A DNA stretch of 53,447 nt, taken from positions 1 through 53,447 of the forward strand of contig JALUXB010000043.1 of the NCBI GenBank assembly GCA_027019175.1, written 5' to 3'. A program made the translations under genes and the position numbers. Below, in pieces: positions 8,114-16,110 of this stretch. Source of the DNA: Sulfurovum sp. (GTDB taxonomy: Bacteria > Campylobacterota > Campylobacteria > Campylobacterales > Sulfurovaceae). The stretch's first letter is position 1. Every line of letters starts with the position of its first letter. The notes under the pieces were generated by a model. It had not been told where the DNA came from, made no database searches, and saw only the letters and a list, made by a program, of their open reading frames with translations.

Positions 8114-9360
8114 GTAAAGCAGATTTGATCGTAGGGCTCCAGTGGGGTGATGAGGGAAAAGGGAAGATTGTTGACCACATGGCGCAGACCCATGACTATG
8201 TGTGTCGTTTTGCCGGTGGACACAATGCCGGGCATACCATCGTCATCGGTGACAAGAAGTATGCGCTGCACCTGATTCCGTCGGGTGTACTCAACCCTGA
8301 AGCCAAAAATATCGTCGGTAACGGTGTTGTACTCTCACCTGTCGATTTCATCAAAGAGATGGAACAGTTCGACGATCTTACCGGACGGCTTTTCCTGTCA
8401 GACAAGGCACACATTCTGCTGCCGTACCATGCACAGATTGATCAGGCACGTGAGCGTCTCAAGGGTGACAAGGCCATCGGTACGACAGGTAAGGGTATCG
8501 GGCCGGCTTACGGTGACAAGGTTGCCCGTGTTGGGCACCGGCTGGGTGAACTGCTGCATCCTGAAAAGCTGACCGGAAAGATCATGGAATTTTTTGCCAT
8601 CAACAAACCGGTTTTTGATGCGATGGGTCTTGAAGCCCCGGTAGAGAGTGAACTGCTTGCCGAGCTTCAAAGCTATAAAGAAGTACTGTCTCCATTCATT
8701 TGTGATACAACACAACTGATGTGGGAAATTCTCGATGCTGACAAAAAGGTACTGCTTGAAGGAGCACAGGGGACAATGCTTGATATCGACCATGGTACCT
8801 ATCCTTATGTTACTTCTTCCACAACGGTGAGTGCAGGTGCCTGTTCCGGACTTGGTATCAACCCTAAAGATATCGGCAAAGTGACCGGTATTGCCAAAGC
8901 CTACTGTACCAGAGTGGGCAACGGTCCTTTCCCCAGTGAAGACTTTGGTCCAGAGGGTGACAGACTGAGAAAAAACGGTCATGAGTTTGGTACAACTACA
9001 GGACGTCCAAGACGCTGTGGTTGGTTCGATGCTGTGGCAATGCGTCATGCGGTACGCGTCAACGGTGTCGACCAGGTGGCACTGATGAAACTCGATGTAC
9101 TTGACGGCTTTGACGAGATCAAGGTCTGTGTTGCCTATGAGTTTGAAGGCAAAGAGATCGACTATGTACCTTACGATCTTGAAGATGTCAAAGCCATTTA
9201 CAAGACCTTCCCGGGTTGGGAGAAGACCGAAGGCGCACGCACTTTTGATGAACTGCCAGAGACAGCGAAGTCATATATTGAAGCGCTCGAAGCGATGATC
9301 GGTACCAAGATAGGCATCATTTCGACAAGCCCTGAAAGAGAAGATACTATCGTACGGTAA
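8110..9360 (+). CDS. purA: Adenylosuccinate synthetase
   Basis: Joins IMP and aspartate using GTP, the first committed step to AMP, in the cytoplasm. The 416-aa product shows the GTP-binding [11 protein letters not shown] loop at residues 9-19, the IMP and catalytic motifs NAGHT and [10 protein letters not shown], and [16 protein letters not shown] late in the protein. Length is as expected. It is the third gene of an aminotransferase-hisZ-purA operon joined by 4-nt overlaps. Confidence 0.97.
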   Translation: MSKADLIVGLQWGDEGKGKIVDHMAQTHDYVCRFAGGHNAGHTIVIGDKKYALHLIPSGVLNPEAKNIVGNGVVLSPVDFIKEMEQFDDLTGRLFLSDKAHILLPYHAQIDQARERLKGDKAIGTTGKGIGPAYGDKVARVGHRLGELLHPEKLTGKIMEFFAINKPVFDAMGLEAPVESELLAELQSYKEVLSPFICDTTQLMWEILDADKKVLLEGAQGTMLDIDHGTYPYVTSSTTVSAGACSGLGINPKDIGKVTGIAKAYCTRVGNGPFPSEDFGPEGDRLRKNGHEFGTTTGRPRRCGWFDAVAMRHAVRVNGVDQVALMKLDVLDGFDEIKVCVAYEFEGKEIDYVPYDLEDVKAIYKTFPGWEKTEGARTFDELPETAKSYIEALEAMIGTKIGIISTSPEREDTIVR

Positions 9361-9362
9361 AA

Positions 9363-9389
9363 GCAGGGTCAGGCCTTGTGCCTACCTGC
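9363..9389 (+). terminator. Hairpin after purA
   Basis: Nested arms GCAGG/CCTGC and AGGC/GCCT form an imperfect stem-loop directly after the purA stop. There is no following T-run, so it may stabilise the mRNA end or act with Rho rather than as a classic intrinsic terminator. Confidence 0.35.
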
Positions 9390-9432
9390 GTGATTGCGTT
9401 AAGAAATAATAAAACACAAGGAGTATCAAGCA

Positions 9433-9984
9433 ATGAGATTGAAACCACAACAGACGGGATATGTAGCGACCAAGATAGGGATCGATTTGGCAAATGCTCC
9501 TTTTGTAACACTTCCAAAAGGAAAAGAAGCAGTCGTAGAGGTTGCCAAACGCATTATTGATGAGAACCTGGCCAAGGAACGTGCACTCGATGAGCAAGTC
9601 AAGAAAATACTTGACGAGAACTATGATGAGATCGAGTTTCAGCATGCTGACGAGCGTCAGCTCTTCTTTATGATCAAAAAGAAGATGGCACCGGAATACG
9701 GGGTGATCATGAATTATGACGACCGCTACAATGACCTTGCACACGTGATCCTTGACGAACTCTATGAGAACTATCTGGCAGAGTACAGTGTCAGTGACAA
9801 TCAGGTGAAGAATGTCATCTTCAAATCCTTCAAAGCCTTTGCCGATGCTTTTGATGAAATTGATGATATTGTCTATGAAAAGATTAGAAACATGGAACGT
9901 GAGATCGTTCCCGGCTCCCAGGACTATGAGCTTCTGTATGACAGACTTTACCAGGAAGAGTTGGCAAAAAGAGGCATGCTGTAG
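9433..9984 (+). CDS. DUF507 family protein
   Basis: A 183-aa acidic, helical protein with no signal peptide or membrane segment that I recognise as DUF507, a family of unknown function common in Campylobacterota and often found beside carA, as here. It looks like two related halves: an N-terminal LxPxQxGYVATKIGIDL segment and a second half with DRYNDLAHVILDEL and EEIDDIVYEK-like helices. AAGGAG lies 8-9 nt before the ATG. Two copies of a 22-bp palindromic repeat separate it from carA. No function is proposed. Confidence 0.8.
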   Translation: MRLKPQQTGYVATKIGIDLANAPFVTLPKGKEAVVEVAKRIIDENLAKERALDEQVKKILDENYDEIEFQHADERQLFFMIKKKMAPEYGVIMNYDDRYNDLAHVILDELYENYLAEYSVSDNQVKNVIFKSFKAFADAFDEIDDIVYEKIRNMEREIVPGSQDYELLYDRLYQEELAKRGML

Positions 9985-9986
9985 CT

Positions 9987-10008
9987 GTAGGGTGTGTAAC
10001 CATACACC
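9987..10008 (+). repeat. 22-bp palindromic repeat, copy 1
   Basis: GTA, then GGGTGTGT, a four-base loop AACC, then ATACACC. Arms 9991-9997 and 10002-10008 pair with one G-T wobble. Related copies are at 10020, 17336 and 38922. It begins 3 nt after the DUF507 stop codon. Confidence 0.8.
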
Positions 10009-10019
10009 GAAAAGAGAAT

Positions 10020-10041
10020 GTAGGGTGCGTAACCACGCACC
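10020..10041 (+). repeat. 22-bp palindromic repeat, copy 2
   Basis: Same layout as the preceding copy, with perfect arms GGTGCGT (10024-10030) and ACGCACC (10035-10041) and loop AACC. It abuts the carA ribosome-binding site AAGGAG at 10042-10047, so a folded hairpin would sit immediately before the site of translation initiation. Confidence 0.85.
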
Positions 10042-10053
10042 AAGGAGAGTAAA

Positions 10054-11172
10054 ATGAATAAAGTAAGCTTGTATTTTGAAAACGGTTTGATGCTGGAAGC
10101 GAAGAGTTTCGGTGCAGAAGGAACGGCGGTTGGTGAGATTGTCTTCAACACCTCTTTGACTGGGTATCAGGAGATCGTGACCGATCCTTCGTATGCGGGA
10201 CAGTTTGTGACGTTTACCATGCCCGAAATCGGCAATGTCGGCTGTAATGCACAGGATATGGAGAGCAAAGGTGCTTACTGTAAAGGTATCATTGTACGCT
10301 CCTATCAGGCGCGCCCTTCGAACTTCCGCTCTGAAGAGAGTCTCGATGCACTGCTGAAGCGTGAAAACGTACTTGGTATTACCGATGTTGATACCCGGTT
10401 TTTAACCAAAATGCTTCGTAGCGAAGGGGCGATGATGATGGTTGCTTCCACAGAAGTGCATGATGAAGCAGCGCTGAAAAAAGTACTTGAAACTTCGCCG
10501 CGCATCGAAGAGATCAACTACATTGAACAGGTGAGTACCAAAGAACCGTACGTGCATAAAGAAGCGCGTTACAACGCCTTTACCTTCGCGTATGAAAAAC
10601 CTGACACCACGAAGAAGATTATTGCACTTGATTTCGGGATCAAGCGTAATATCCTCAACGAACTGACCCATGCCGGCATGGAGGTGACAGTGGTACCAAA
10701 CTCAATGAGTGCCGAAGAGATCATCGGTAAGTTTGAGGCAAAAGAGATTGACGGTGTCTTCCTTTCCAACGGCCCCGGAGACCCGCTTATTCTCAAAGAG
10801 GAGCAGGCAAAGATTAAACAGCTCATCGCTGCGAAGGTACCGATGTTCGGTATCTGTCTGGGGCATCAGCTGCTCTCTATCTCACACGGTTACGATACCT
10901 ACAAACTGAAATTCGGCCACCACGGAGGTAACCACCCTGTAAAGAATACACAGAAAGGTACAGTGGAAATTACCGCGCAAAACCACAACTACAATGTCCC
11001 TGACAATATTGTAGAGGTTGCAGAAGTGACACATGTGAACCTCTTTGACAACACGATTGAGGGGCTGCGCTATAAAGATGCACCCATCATGTCTGTACAG
11101 CACCACCCCGAAGCGAGTCCTGGACCCCATGAGAGCGCCTATATTTTCGGCGAATTTGCAAAGATGCTGTAA
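10054..11172 (+). CDS. carA: Carbamoyl-phosphate synthase small subunit
   Basis: The glutaminase subunit that supplies ammonia to CarB for carbamoyl phosphate, used in arginine and pyrimidine synthesis. The 372-aa product has the N-terminal CarA domain (LTGYQEIVTDPSY) and a C-terminal class I glutamine amidotransferase domain with the nucleophile C268 in FGICLGHQL and the His-Glu pair in HHPEASPGPHES. All catalytic residues are present. carB is not adjacent; ddl follows instead, after a heptanucleotide repeat tract. Confidence 0.97.
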   Translation: MNKVSLYFENGLMLEAKSFGAEGTAVGEIVFNTSLTGYQEIVTDPSYAGQFVTFTMPEIGNVGCNAQDMESKGAYCKGIIVRSYQARPSNFRSEESLDALLKRENVLGITDVDTRFLTKMLRSEGAMMMVASTEVHDEAALKKVLETSPRIEEINYIEQVSTKEPYVHKEARYNAFTFAYEKPDTTKKIIALDFGIKRNILNELTHAGMEVTVVPNSMSAEEIIGKFEAKEIDGVFLSNGPGDPLILKEEQAKIKQLIAAKVPMFGICLGHQLLSISHGYDTYKLKFGHHGGNHPVKNTQKGTVEITAQNHNYNVPDNIVEVAEVTHVNLFDNTIEGLRYKDAPIMSVQHHPEASPGPHESAYIFGEFAKML

Positions 11173-11200
11173 AATTAGAAATTAGAAATTAGAAATTAGG
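11173..11200 (+). repeat. Heptanucleotide tandem repeat, four units of AATTAGA
   Basis: Units at 11173-11179, 11180-11186, 11187-11193 and 11194-11200, the last reading AATTAGG. The tract begins on the base after the carA stop and its last unit supplies the AGGG of the ddl ribosome-binding site. Two units of the same heptamer recur at 38890-38903. Confidence 0.9.
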
Positions 11201-11208
11201 GAATTACT

Positions 11209-12249
11209 ATGAATATCGCAATCCTGTTTGGCGGGTCGAGTTACGAGCATGAGATCAGCATTGTCTCTGCCATTACAATGAAGAAGGTACTCAAAAAGAG
11301 TACGCTGACATACATCTTTGTCGATGCCAACCGCGAATTCTATCTGGTAGATACAGACAAGATCAACTCCAAACTTTTCTCTTCGGGAGCATATAAAAAA
11401 GGGAAAAAGCTGACACTTAAGAAAGGCGGGTTCTTTACTGAGGGTATGCTTGGAAGAAAACAGTTAGGCTTTGATGTCCTGCTCAATCTCATTCACGGAC
11501 GTGACGGAGAGGACGGCAAAGTTGCTTCACTCATGGAATTTTTTGGCATTCCCTACATTTCACCGCGTCTGGAAGCTTCCGCACTTTCTTACAACAAACT
11601 CTATACAAAATATCTTGCACAGAGTCTTGGGATCAAGACAGTCCCCTATGAGCACCTGCGTAAGAACGGTGAGCGTAAGATTTCTATGGCATATCCGGTT
11701 ATTATCAAGCCGGTACGCCTTGGCAGCAGTATCGGGGTGAGCATTGTTAAAAACGAGAGTGAGCTTGACTATGCGCTCGATGTTGCGTTTGAGTTTGACA
11801 GCGATGTGATCGTAGAGCCTTTCCTTGAAGGTGTCAAAGAGTACAACCAGGCAGGCTGTCTGACCGATAGATGGGAACTCTCCATTGTCGAAGAACCGCA
11901 TAAAGAGGAGTTCCTGGACTTTGAAAAAAAATATATGGACTTTGCACGAGACGCTCAAGTGCTGGCAGCAGATATTTCTGGTGAAATGAAAGAAAAGATC
12001 CGGGAAAGTTTTAAAACCATTTACGATCCGCTCTTTAGAGGCAGTATTATTCGTTGTGACTTCTTTGTACATGAGGGAGAAGTGCTGCTCAACGAGATCA
12101 ACCCGATCCCGGGATCTATGGCGAACTATCTCTTCGAAGACTTTGAAGGGATGCTGGGACGGCTTGCCAAACACCTTCCCAAAGAGCCCGAGATCAAGAT
12201 CGACTATCAGTATATCCACTCTATCCAACAGGCCAAGGGAAAGGCGTAA
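11209..12249 (+). CDS. ddl: D-alanine--D-alanine ligase
   Basis: An ATP-grasp ligase that makes D-Ala-D-Ala for peptidoglycan precursors. The 346-aa product begins with FGGSSYEHEISIVSA, has the nucleotide-binding VIIKPVRLGSSIGVSIV strand-loop, EPFLEGVKEYNQA, and the metal-binding end RCDFF...LLNEINPIPGSMANYLF. Length and motifs are standard. It is separated from carA only by the AATTAGA repeat tract and ends in an intrinsic terminator whose stem includes the last codons. Confidence 0.95.
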   Translation: MNIAILFGGSSYEHEISIVSAITMKKVLKKSTLTYIFVDANREFYLVDTDKINSKLFSSGAYKKGKKLTLKKGGFFTEGMLGRKQLGFDVLLNLIHGRDGEDGKVASLMEFFGIPYISPRLEASALSYNKLYTKYLAQSLGIKTVPYEHLRKNGERKISMAYPVIIKPVRLGSSIGVSIVKNESELDYALDVAFEFDSDVIVEPFLEGVKEYNQAGCLTDRWELSIVEEPHKEEFLDFEKKYMDFARDAQVLAADISGEMKEKIRESFKTIYDPLFRGSIIRCDFFVHEGEVLLNEINPIPGSMANYLFEDFEGMLGRLAKHLPKEPEIKIDYQYIHSIQQAKGKA

Positions 12250-12266
12250 AAAATCGCCTTTTTTTC
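12240..12266 (+). terminator. Intrinsic terminator of ddl
   Basis: AAAGGCG pairs with CGCCTTT around an A-rich loop that contains the ddl stop codon, and the stem runs into seven T residues. It is a classic Rho-independent terminator. Confidence 0.85.
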
Positions 12267-12271
12267 GTTTA

Positions 12272-12294
12272 AATAGGAGTCCTTTTCTCCTATT
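12272..12294. repeat. AATAGGAG/CTCCTATT hairpin
   Basis: Perfect 8-bp arms at 12272-12279 and 12287-12294 with a 7-nt loop, directly after the ddl terminator. A similar hairpin with 12-bp arms precedes petABC at 43270-43300. It may be a backup terminator or processing site. Confidence 0.6.
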
Positions 12295-12344
12295 AATCTC
12301 TCTGCAAAGCCCCATGAGATCGAACTTTGCTACGATTTGGTATC

Positions 12345-12369
12345 TTTTGTTAAATAATTTTTAACAAAA
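12345..12369. promoter_or_regulatory. 10-bp inverted repeat upstream of ccoN, candidate operator
   Basis: TTTTGTTAAA (12345-12354) and TTTAACAAAA (12360-12369) are exact reverse complements with a 5-nt spacer. The element lies about 50-70 nt upstream of the ccoN -10 box. The GTTAA/TTAAC half-sites resemble those of Crp/Fnr-family regulators in general form. An AT-only hairpin is the alternative reading. Confidence 0.55.
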
Positions 12370-12416
12370 CCCTTTTTTACCCCACTTCTTTAAGCTTCAT
12401 ATGGGAAAAGTTAACC

Positions 12417-12422
12417 TATAAT
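12417..12422 (+). promoter_or_regulatory. -10 element of the cbb3 oxidase operon
   Basis: A perfect TATAAT, 54 nt before the ccoN start. No -35 hexamer of standard quality is visible. Two inverted repeats flank it, at 12345-12369 and 12432-12453. Confidence 0.6.
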
Positions 12423-12431
12423 TAACGCTGA

Positions 12432-12453
12432 ATGTTGTTATTAGTTACAACAT
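12432..12453. promoter_or_regulatory. Inverted repeat just downstream of the ccoN -10 box
   Basis: ATGTTGT (12432-12438) and ACAACAT (12447-12453) are perfect arms with an 8-nt spacer. The position covers the first transcribed bases, suiting a repressor site. Confidence 0.45.
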
Positions 12454-12475
12454 AAATTTTTACAAGGGGGTATGC

Positions 12476-13942
12476 ATGCAGTCAAACGCAGCATTGGAAT
12501 ACGATTATTCCGTAGCAAAATTGTATACATATACAGCAATTTTGTTTGGATTTGTAGGGATGCTTATTGGTACGCTTATCGCGGCACAATTAGCATTTCC
12601 GGAACTGAACTACCTATTCGGTGAATACGGTACGTTCTCAAGACTTAGACCACTTCACACAAACGTCGTGATTTACGGCTTTACAGTAAGTGGTGTTTTT
12701 GCGACATTCTACTACTCTGCACAAAGGGTACTGAAAGTATCTATGGCGGAGTCCAAGTTTATCATGTTTGTCGGTAAATTGCAGTTTGCGCTTTACCTTA
12801 TCGCTGCTACAGCAATGGTAGTAACCGAATTGATGGGGATTACACAGTCAAAAGAATATGCACAAATGGAATGGCCGCTTGATCTCCTTATCGTAGTGAT
12901 TTGGGTACTCTGGGGTGTCGCAATGTTCGGACTGATCGGTATCAGAAGAGAAAAAGCACTTTACATCTCTATGTGGTATTTCATTGCATGTTTCCTCGGA
13001 GTAGCTATGCTTTACCTCTTCAACAACATGGCAATACCTACTTACTTTACATCTGGTAACCTCGGTAGTGTTATGCACTCTGTTTCTATGTACTCCGGTA
13101 CAAACGATGCACTGGTACAGTGGTGGTGGGGACACAATGCGGTTGCATTCGTATTTACTGTGCCTATCGTTGCGATGATCTACTACTTCCTGCCAAAAGA
13201 GTCTGGTCAGGCAGTTTACTCCTACAAACTTTCACTCCTCTCTTTCTGGGGTCTGATGTTCGTATATCTCTGGGCAGGATCCCACCACCTTCTGTGGTCA
13301 ACAGTTCCAGACTGGATGCAGACAATGGGTTCAGTATTCTCTGTTGTTCTTATCCTCCCATCTTGGGGTTCAGCGATCAACATGCTCCTTACAATGAAAG
13401 GTGAGTGGAACCAGCTGACTGAGAACCCACTGATCAAGTTCATGGTACTGGCATCTACATTCTATATGCTTTCAACACTTGAAGGGCCAATCCAGGCGAT
13501 CAAGTCAGTCAATGCAATTGCACACTTTACTGACTGGATTCCAGGTCACGTTCACGATGGTGTACTTGGTTGGGTTGCCTTCATGATTATGGCAGGTCTT
13601 TTCCACATGGCACCAAGAATGTTCAAAAGAGAGATTTACTCCAAGAAATTGATCGAAGCTCAGTTCTGGATTCAGACCACTGCGGTTGTACTCTACTTCA
13701 CATCTATGTGGATTGCAGGTATCACTCAGGGTATGATGTGGAGAGCGGTTGATGAATATGGTAACCTGATGTATTCATTCATCGATACTGTTACAGTACT
13801 TCATCCATACTATGCGATCAGAGCGCTTGCCGGTGTACTTTATGTAACTGGTTTTGCAATGTTCGCTTACAATATGATTAAAACAATGACTTCTTCAAGA
13901 GAACTTTCTGAAGAGCCACAGTTTAGATCACCTATGGCATAA
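12476..13942 (+). CDS. ccoN: cbb3-type cytochrome c oxidase subunit I
   Basis: The catalytic haem-copper subunit that reduces O2 to water at low oxygen tension in the inner membrane. The 488-aa product has about 12 hydrophobic segments and the conserved histidines for low-spin haem b, CuB and haem b3: PLHTNVVIYG, WWWGHNAVAF, AGSHHLLWS and WIPGHVHDGVLGW. AAGGGGG precedes the ATG. It is the first gene of an operon of eight genes that ends with fixH. Codon use is even and unremarkable. Confidence 0.98.
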   Translation: MQSNAALEYDYSVAKLYTYTAILFGFVGMLIGTLIAAQLAFPELNYLFGEYGTFSRLRPLHTNVVIYGFTVSGVFATFYYSAQRVLKVSMAESKFIMFVGKLQFALYLIAATAMVVTELMGITQSKEYAQMEWPLDLLIVVIWVLWGVAMFGLIGIRREKALYISMWYFIACFLGVAMLYLFNNMAIPTYFTSGNLGSVMHSVSMYSGTNDALVQWWWGHNAVAFVFTVPIVAMIYYFLPKESGQAVYSYKLSLLSFWGLMFVYLWAGSHHLLWSTVPDWMQTMGSVFSVVLILPSWGSAINMLLTMKGEWNQLTENPLIKFMVLASTFYMLSTLEGPIQAIKSVNAIAHFTDWIPGHVHDGVLGWVAFMIMAGLFHMAPRMFKREIYSKKLIEAQFWIQTTAVVLYFTSMWIAGITQGMMWRAVDEYGNLMYSFIDTVTVLHPYYAIRALAGVLYVTGFAMFAYNMIKTMTSSRELSEEPQFRSPMA

Positions 13943-13954
13943 GGGAGGTAGGTT

Positions 13955-14644
13955 ATGTTTCATTGGTTGGAAAAAAGACCGTTTTTCTTTGCGGTAGGTG
14001 TATTTTTGGTTATCGCATTTGCAGGGCTCATCGAGATCCTGCCAAACTTTGCTGAGGCATCAAGACCGGTAGAGGGACTTCGTCCTTATACTGTCCTGGA
14101 GCTTGCAGGAAAAGAAGTCTATAAAAAAGACAACTGTATTGCATGTCATTCACAGCTTATCCGTCCGTTCAAAGCGGAAACAGACAGATATGGCCAATAT
14201 TCACTTTCCGGTGAATATGCTTACGACAGACCATTCCTGTGGGGTTCAAAAAGAACCGGTCCGGATCTGCACCGTGTAGGGAACTACAGAACAACTGACT
14301 GGCATGAAAACCATATGTGGGAGCCAAGTTCTGTGGTACCTGGATCTATCATGCCAGCATACAAGCATCAGTTCAAGAACATTGCAGATCTTGAAACAGC
14401 CTATGCTGAAGCTGTGACAGTTAAAAATGTATTCAACGTACCATACGGTGACGACATTAAACCTGGCAAAGCAGCATGGGAAGCATATAAGCCGAAAGTA
14501 CTGGCTGAAGCGAAAAAAATCGCTGCAGACATGAAAAACAAGGATGTAAAAGATGCGGTAGCAGCAGGGAAAGTACCAGAAGTGGTAGCACTCATCGCAT
14601 ATCTTAACAGCCTTGGATCAAGCCGCTACGAGGCGAAAAAGTAA
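13955..14644 (+). CDS. ccoO: cbb3-type cytochrome c oxidase subunit II
   Basis: A membrane-anchored monohaem cytochrome c that passes electrons to CcoN. The 229-aa product has an N-terminal membrane anchor at residues ~11-30 and the haem site C61-I-A-C64-H65. The segment GSKRTGPDLHRVGNYR and GSIMPAY (methionine ligand region) are typical of CcoO. It starts 12 nt after the ccoN stop with a GGGAGG site. Confidence 0.97.
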   Translation: MFHWLEKRPFFFAVGVFLVIAFAGLIEILPNFAEASRPVEGLRPYTVLELAGKEVYKKDNCIACHSQLIRPFKAETDRYGQYSLSGEYAYDRPFLWGSKRTGPDLHRVGNYRTTDWHENHMWEPSSVVPGSIMPAYKHQFKNIADLETAYAEAVTVKNVFNVPYGDDIKPGKAAWEAYKPKVLAEAKKIAADMKNKDVKDAVAAGKVPEVVALIAYLNSLGSSRYEAKK

Positions 14645-14648
14645 GCAA

Positions 14649-14867
14649 ATGGGACTTAGAGAACTACAAGGATATGCGAGTTTCTTTATGACCATTTTCC
14701 TGGTGGTGATGTTGTATTGGTACATTGTGTACCTTTATAGGAGTGAAAAAAAAGGGGAGAAAGATTATGAAAAACTGGGGAAGATCGCGCTCGACGACGA
14801 GCTCGATTCTACGCCGGTGAATACTTCTGATCCTCTTCCGACTGATAACAAGGAGCAAAATAAATGA
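14649..14867 (+). CDS. ccoQ: cbb3 oxidase small subunit CcoQ-like
   Basis: A 72-aa protein with one membrane helix (about residues 8-28) and a charged acidic cytoplasmic tail, the usual form and position of CcoQ/FixQ between ccoO and ccoP. The frame is open from an upstream ATG at 14613 inside ccoO, but the ATG at 14649, 4 nt after the ccoO stop, gives the expected length. CcoQ stabilises the assembled oxidase. The stop overlaps ccoP by four bases. Confidence 0.85.
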   Translation: MGLRELQGYASFFMTIFLVVMLYWYIVYLYRSEKKGEKDYEKLGKIALDDELDSTPVNTSDPLPTDNKEQNK

Positions 14868-15751
14868 ATGCATTAGTAATTAAAGCATTGGCATTTGCAG
14901 CGATACTGATTGTAGCAACATTGATCGTTGTAAAGCAAATGCATATTGACCTGAGTGACCCGATTAACGCTATCACCATGCTTGGTGCTGTTGCGATTGC
15001 GACACTCGCATTTGGTGTCTCGGCGAAATATATCGCTCAGATGAAAACAGACAAGGCGCAAGGTGAGCTTGCTGAAGAGAACTGGGATGGCATTGGCGAG
15101 TACAAAAACGAACTTCCTTCCGGTTGGGCATACTCTTTCCTTGGAACACTGATCTGGGCATTGTGGTATTGGACAGTAGGCTATCCTGTCAATGCGTTTA
15201 GCCAAATTGGACAATACAACGAAGAGGTAAAAGCGTATAACAAAAAGTTTGAAGCGATGCATAAAAATGCCGACAAAGAGACATTGAAGCAAATGGGTGA
15301 ATCGATTTTCCTGGTACAGTGTGCACCATGTCATGGAACGACGGGTGACGGACTTTCAGGGAAAGCGCAGGACTTTACTTCACGTATGACCAAAGCACAG
15401 GTGCTGCACGTCATCAACAACGGTCAGCATCAGCTTGATTTCCCAATGGGTGCAATGCCTCCTGGAATGGCGTCCGGTAAAGATGCTGAAGATATTGCTG
15501 CATGGATTGCAGGCGGTATGAAAGGTGAAAAACCGGCAGCATTTGCAGCATGTGCTTCTTGTCACGGTGCTGATGGCAAAGGTAACAACGGTATGGCGCC
15601 GAACCTTACAGAATATGACGTGACATTGGTTAGCCACGTACTTGAGCATGGCAAGAAAGGTATTATCGGTAGAATGCCTTCATTCAAAACAAGAATGACA
15701 CCGGTACAGGAAAAAGCATTGGCTGAGTACATTCAGTCTCTGAAAGACTAA
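14864..15751 (+). CDS. ccoP: cbb3-type cytochrome c oxidase subunit III (dihaem)
   Basis: A dihaem cytochrome c that takes electrons from soluble cytochromes or the bc1 complex. The 295-aa product has two N-terminal hydrophobic segments (about 5-24 and 36-56), a third at about 90-110 carrying the GWAYSFLGTLIWALWYW pattern, and haem sites C153-APC-H157 and C230-ASC-H234. The extra N-terminal membrane helices are typical of the Campylobacterota form. Confidence 0.96.
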   Translation: MNALVIKALAFAAILIVATLIVVKQMHIDLSDPINAITMLGAVAIATLAFGVSAKYIAQMKTDKAQGELAEENWDGIGEYKNELPSGWAYSFLGTLIWALWYWTVGYPVNAFSQIGQYNEEVKAYNKKFEAMHKNADKETLKQMGESIFLVQCAPCHGTTGDGLSGKAQDFTSRMTKAQVLHVINNGQHQLDFPMGAMPPGMASGKDAEDIAAWIAGGMKGEKPAAFAACASCHGADGKGNNGMAPNLTEYDVTLVSHVLEHGKKGIIGRMPSFKTRMTPVQEKALAEYIQSLKD

Positions 15752-15761
15752 GGAGTAGAGT

Positions 15762-15992
15762 ATGACAGAAAATACAAACAGATCCGTATTTGGACTCAAC
15801 GGTGTGACGGGAATGCTGATTGCAACAGTACTGTTGCTTTCCATTCTTGCTTTCCTGACAACATGGAGCTTGAAGGTACAACAGGCATCGGCACAGAAAC
15901 CGTACGATCCTACACCGATTGTCAGTAGCCTTGACAATGTCAAGATGATCAGCAAAGACAATGCAAAATTTGCATTCCAAGATCCGAAATAA
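15762..15992 (+). CDS. DUF4006 family membrane protein
   Basis: A 76-aa protein with one strong membrane helix (about residues 15-37) and a short extracytoplasmic tail. I recognise it as DUF4006, a family found just after ccoP in Campylobacterota. Its function is unknown; constant linkage to cbb3 genes suggests assembly or stability. AAGGAG precedes the ATG, 10 nt after ccoP. Confidence 0.8.
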   Translation: MTENTNRSVFGLNGVTGMLIATVLLLSILAFLTTWSLKVQQASAQKPYDPTPIVSSLDNVKMISKDNAKFAFQDPK

Positions 15993-16005
15993 GAAAGGAT
16001 AGACT

Positions 16006-16107
16006 ATGATTACAATTATGGATAAAGTACTGGGCTGGGGAATGGTAATTACTGCTATTTACACTGCATGGGCAGTGCTCACACCAAACCATCTGTACGT
16101 AGGGTAA
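16006..16107 (+). CDS. 33-aa single-helix membrane peptide in the cbb3 operon
   Basis: A 33-codon ORF (MITIMDKVLGWGMVITAIYT... ending ...NHLYVG) with the site AAAGGA 7-8 nt before its ATG, fitting exactly between the DUF4006 stop (15992) and the next ATG (16111), with 3 nt to spare. The middle is hydrophobic enough for one membrane helix. Placement and a good ribosome-binding site argue that it is translated. It may be an accessory subunit like other tiny cbb3-associated peptides, but I recognise no family. Confidence 0.65.
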   Translation: MITIMDKVLGWGMVITAIYTAWAVLTPNHLYVG

Positions 16108-16110
16108 CCT

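Noticed and set aside
11173-11200. Heptamer tract as a CRISPR array
   Set aside because: Units are 7 bp without spacers and no cas genes are near.
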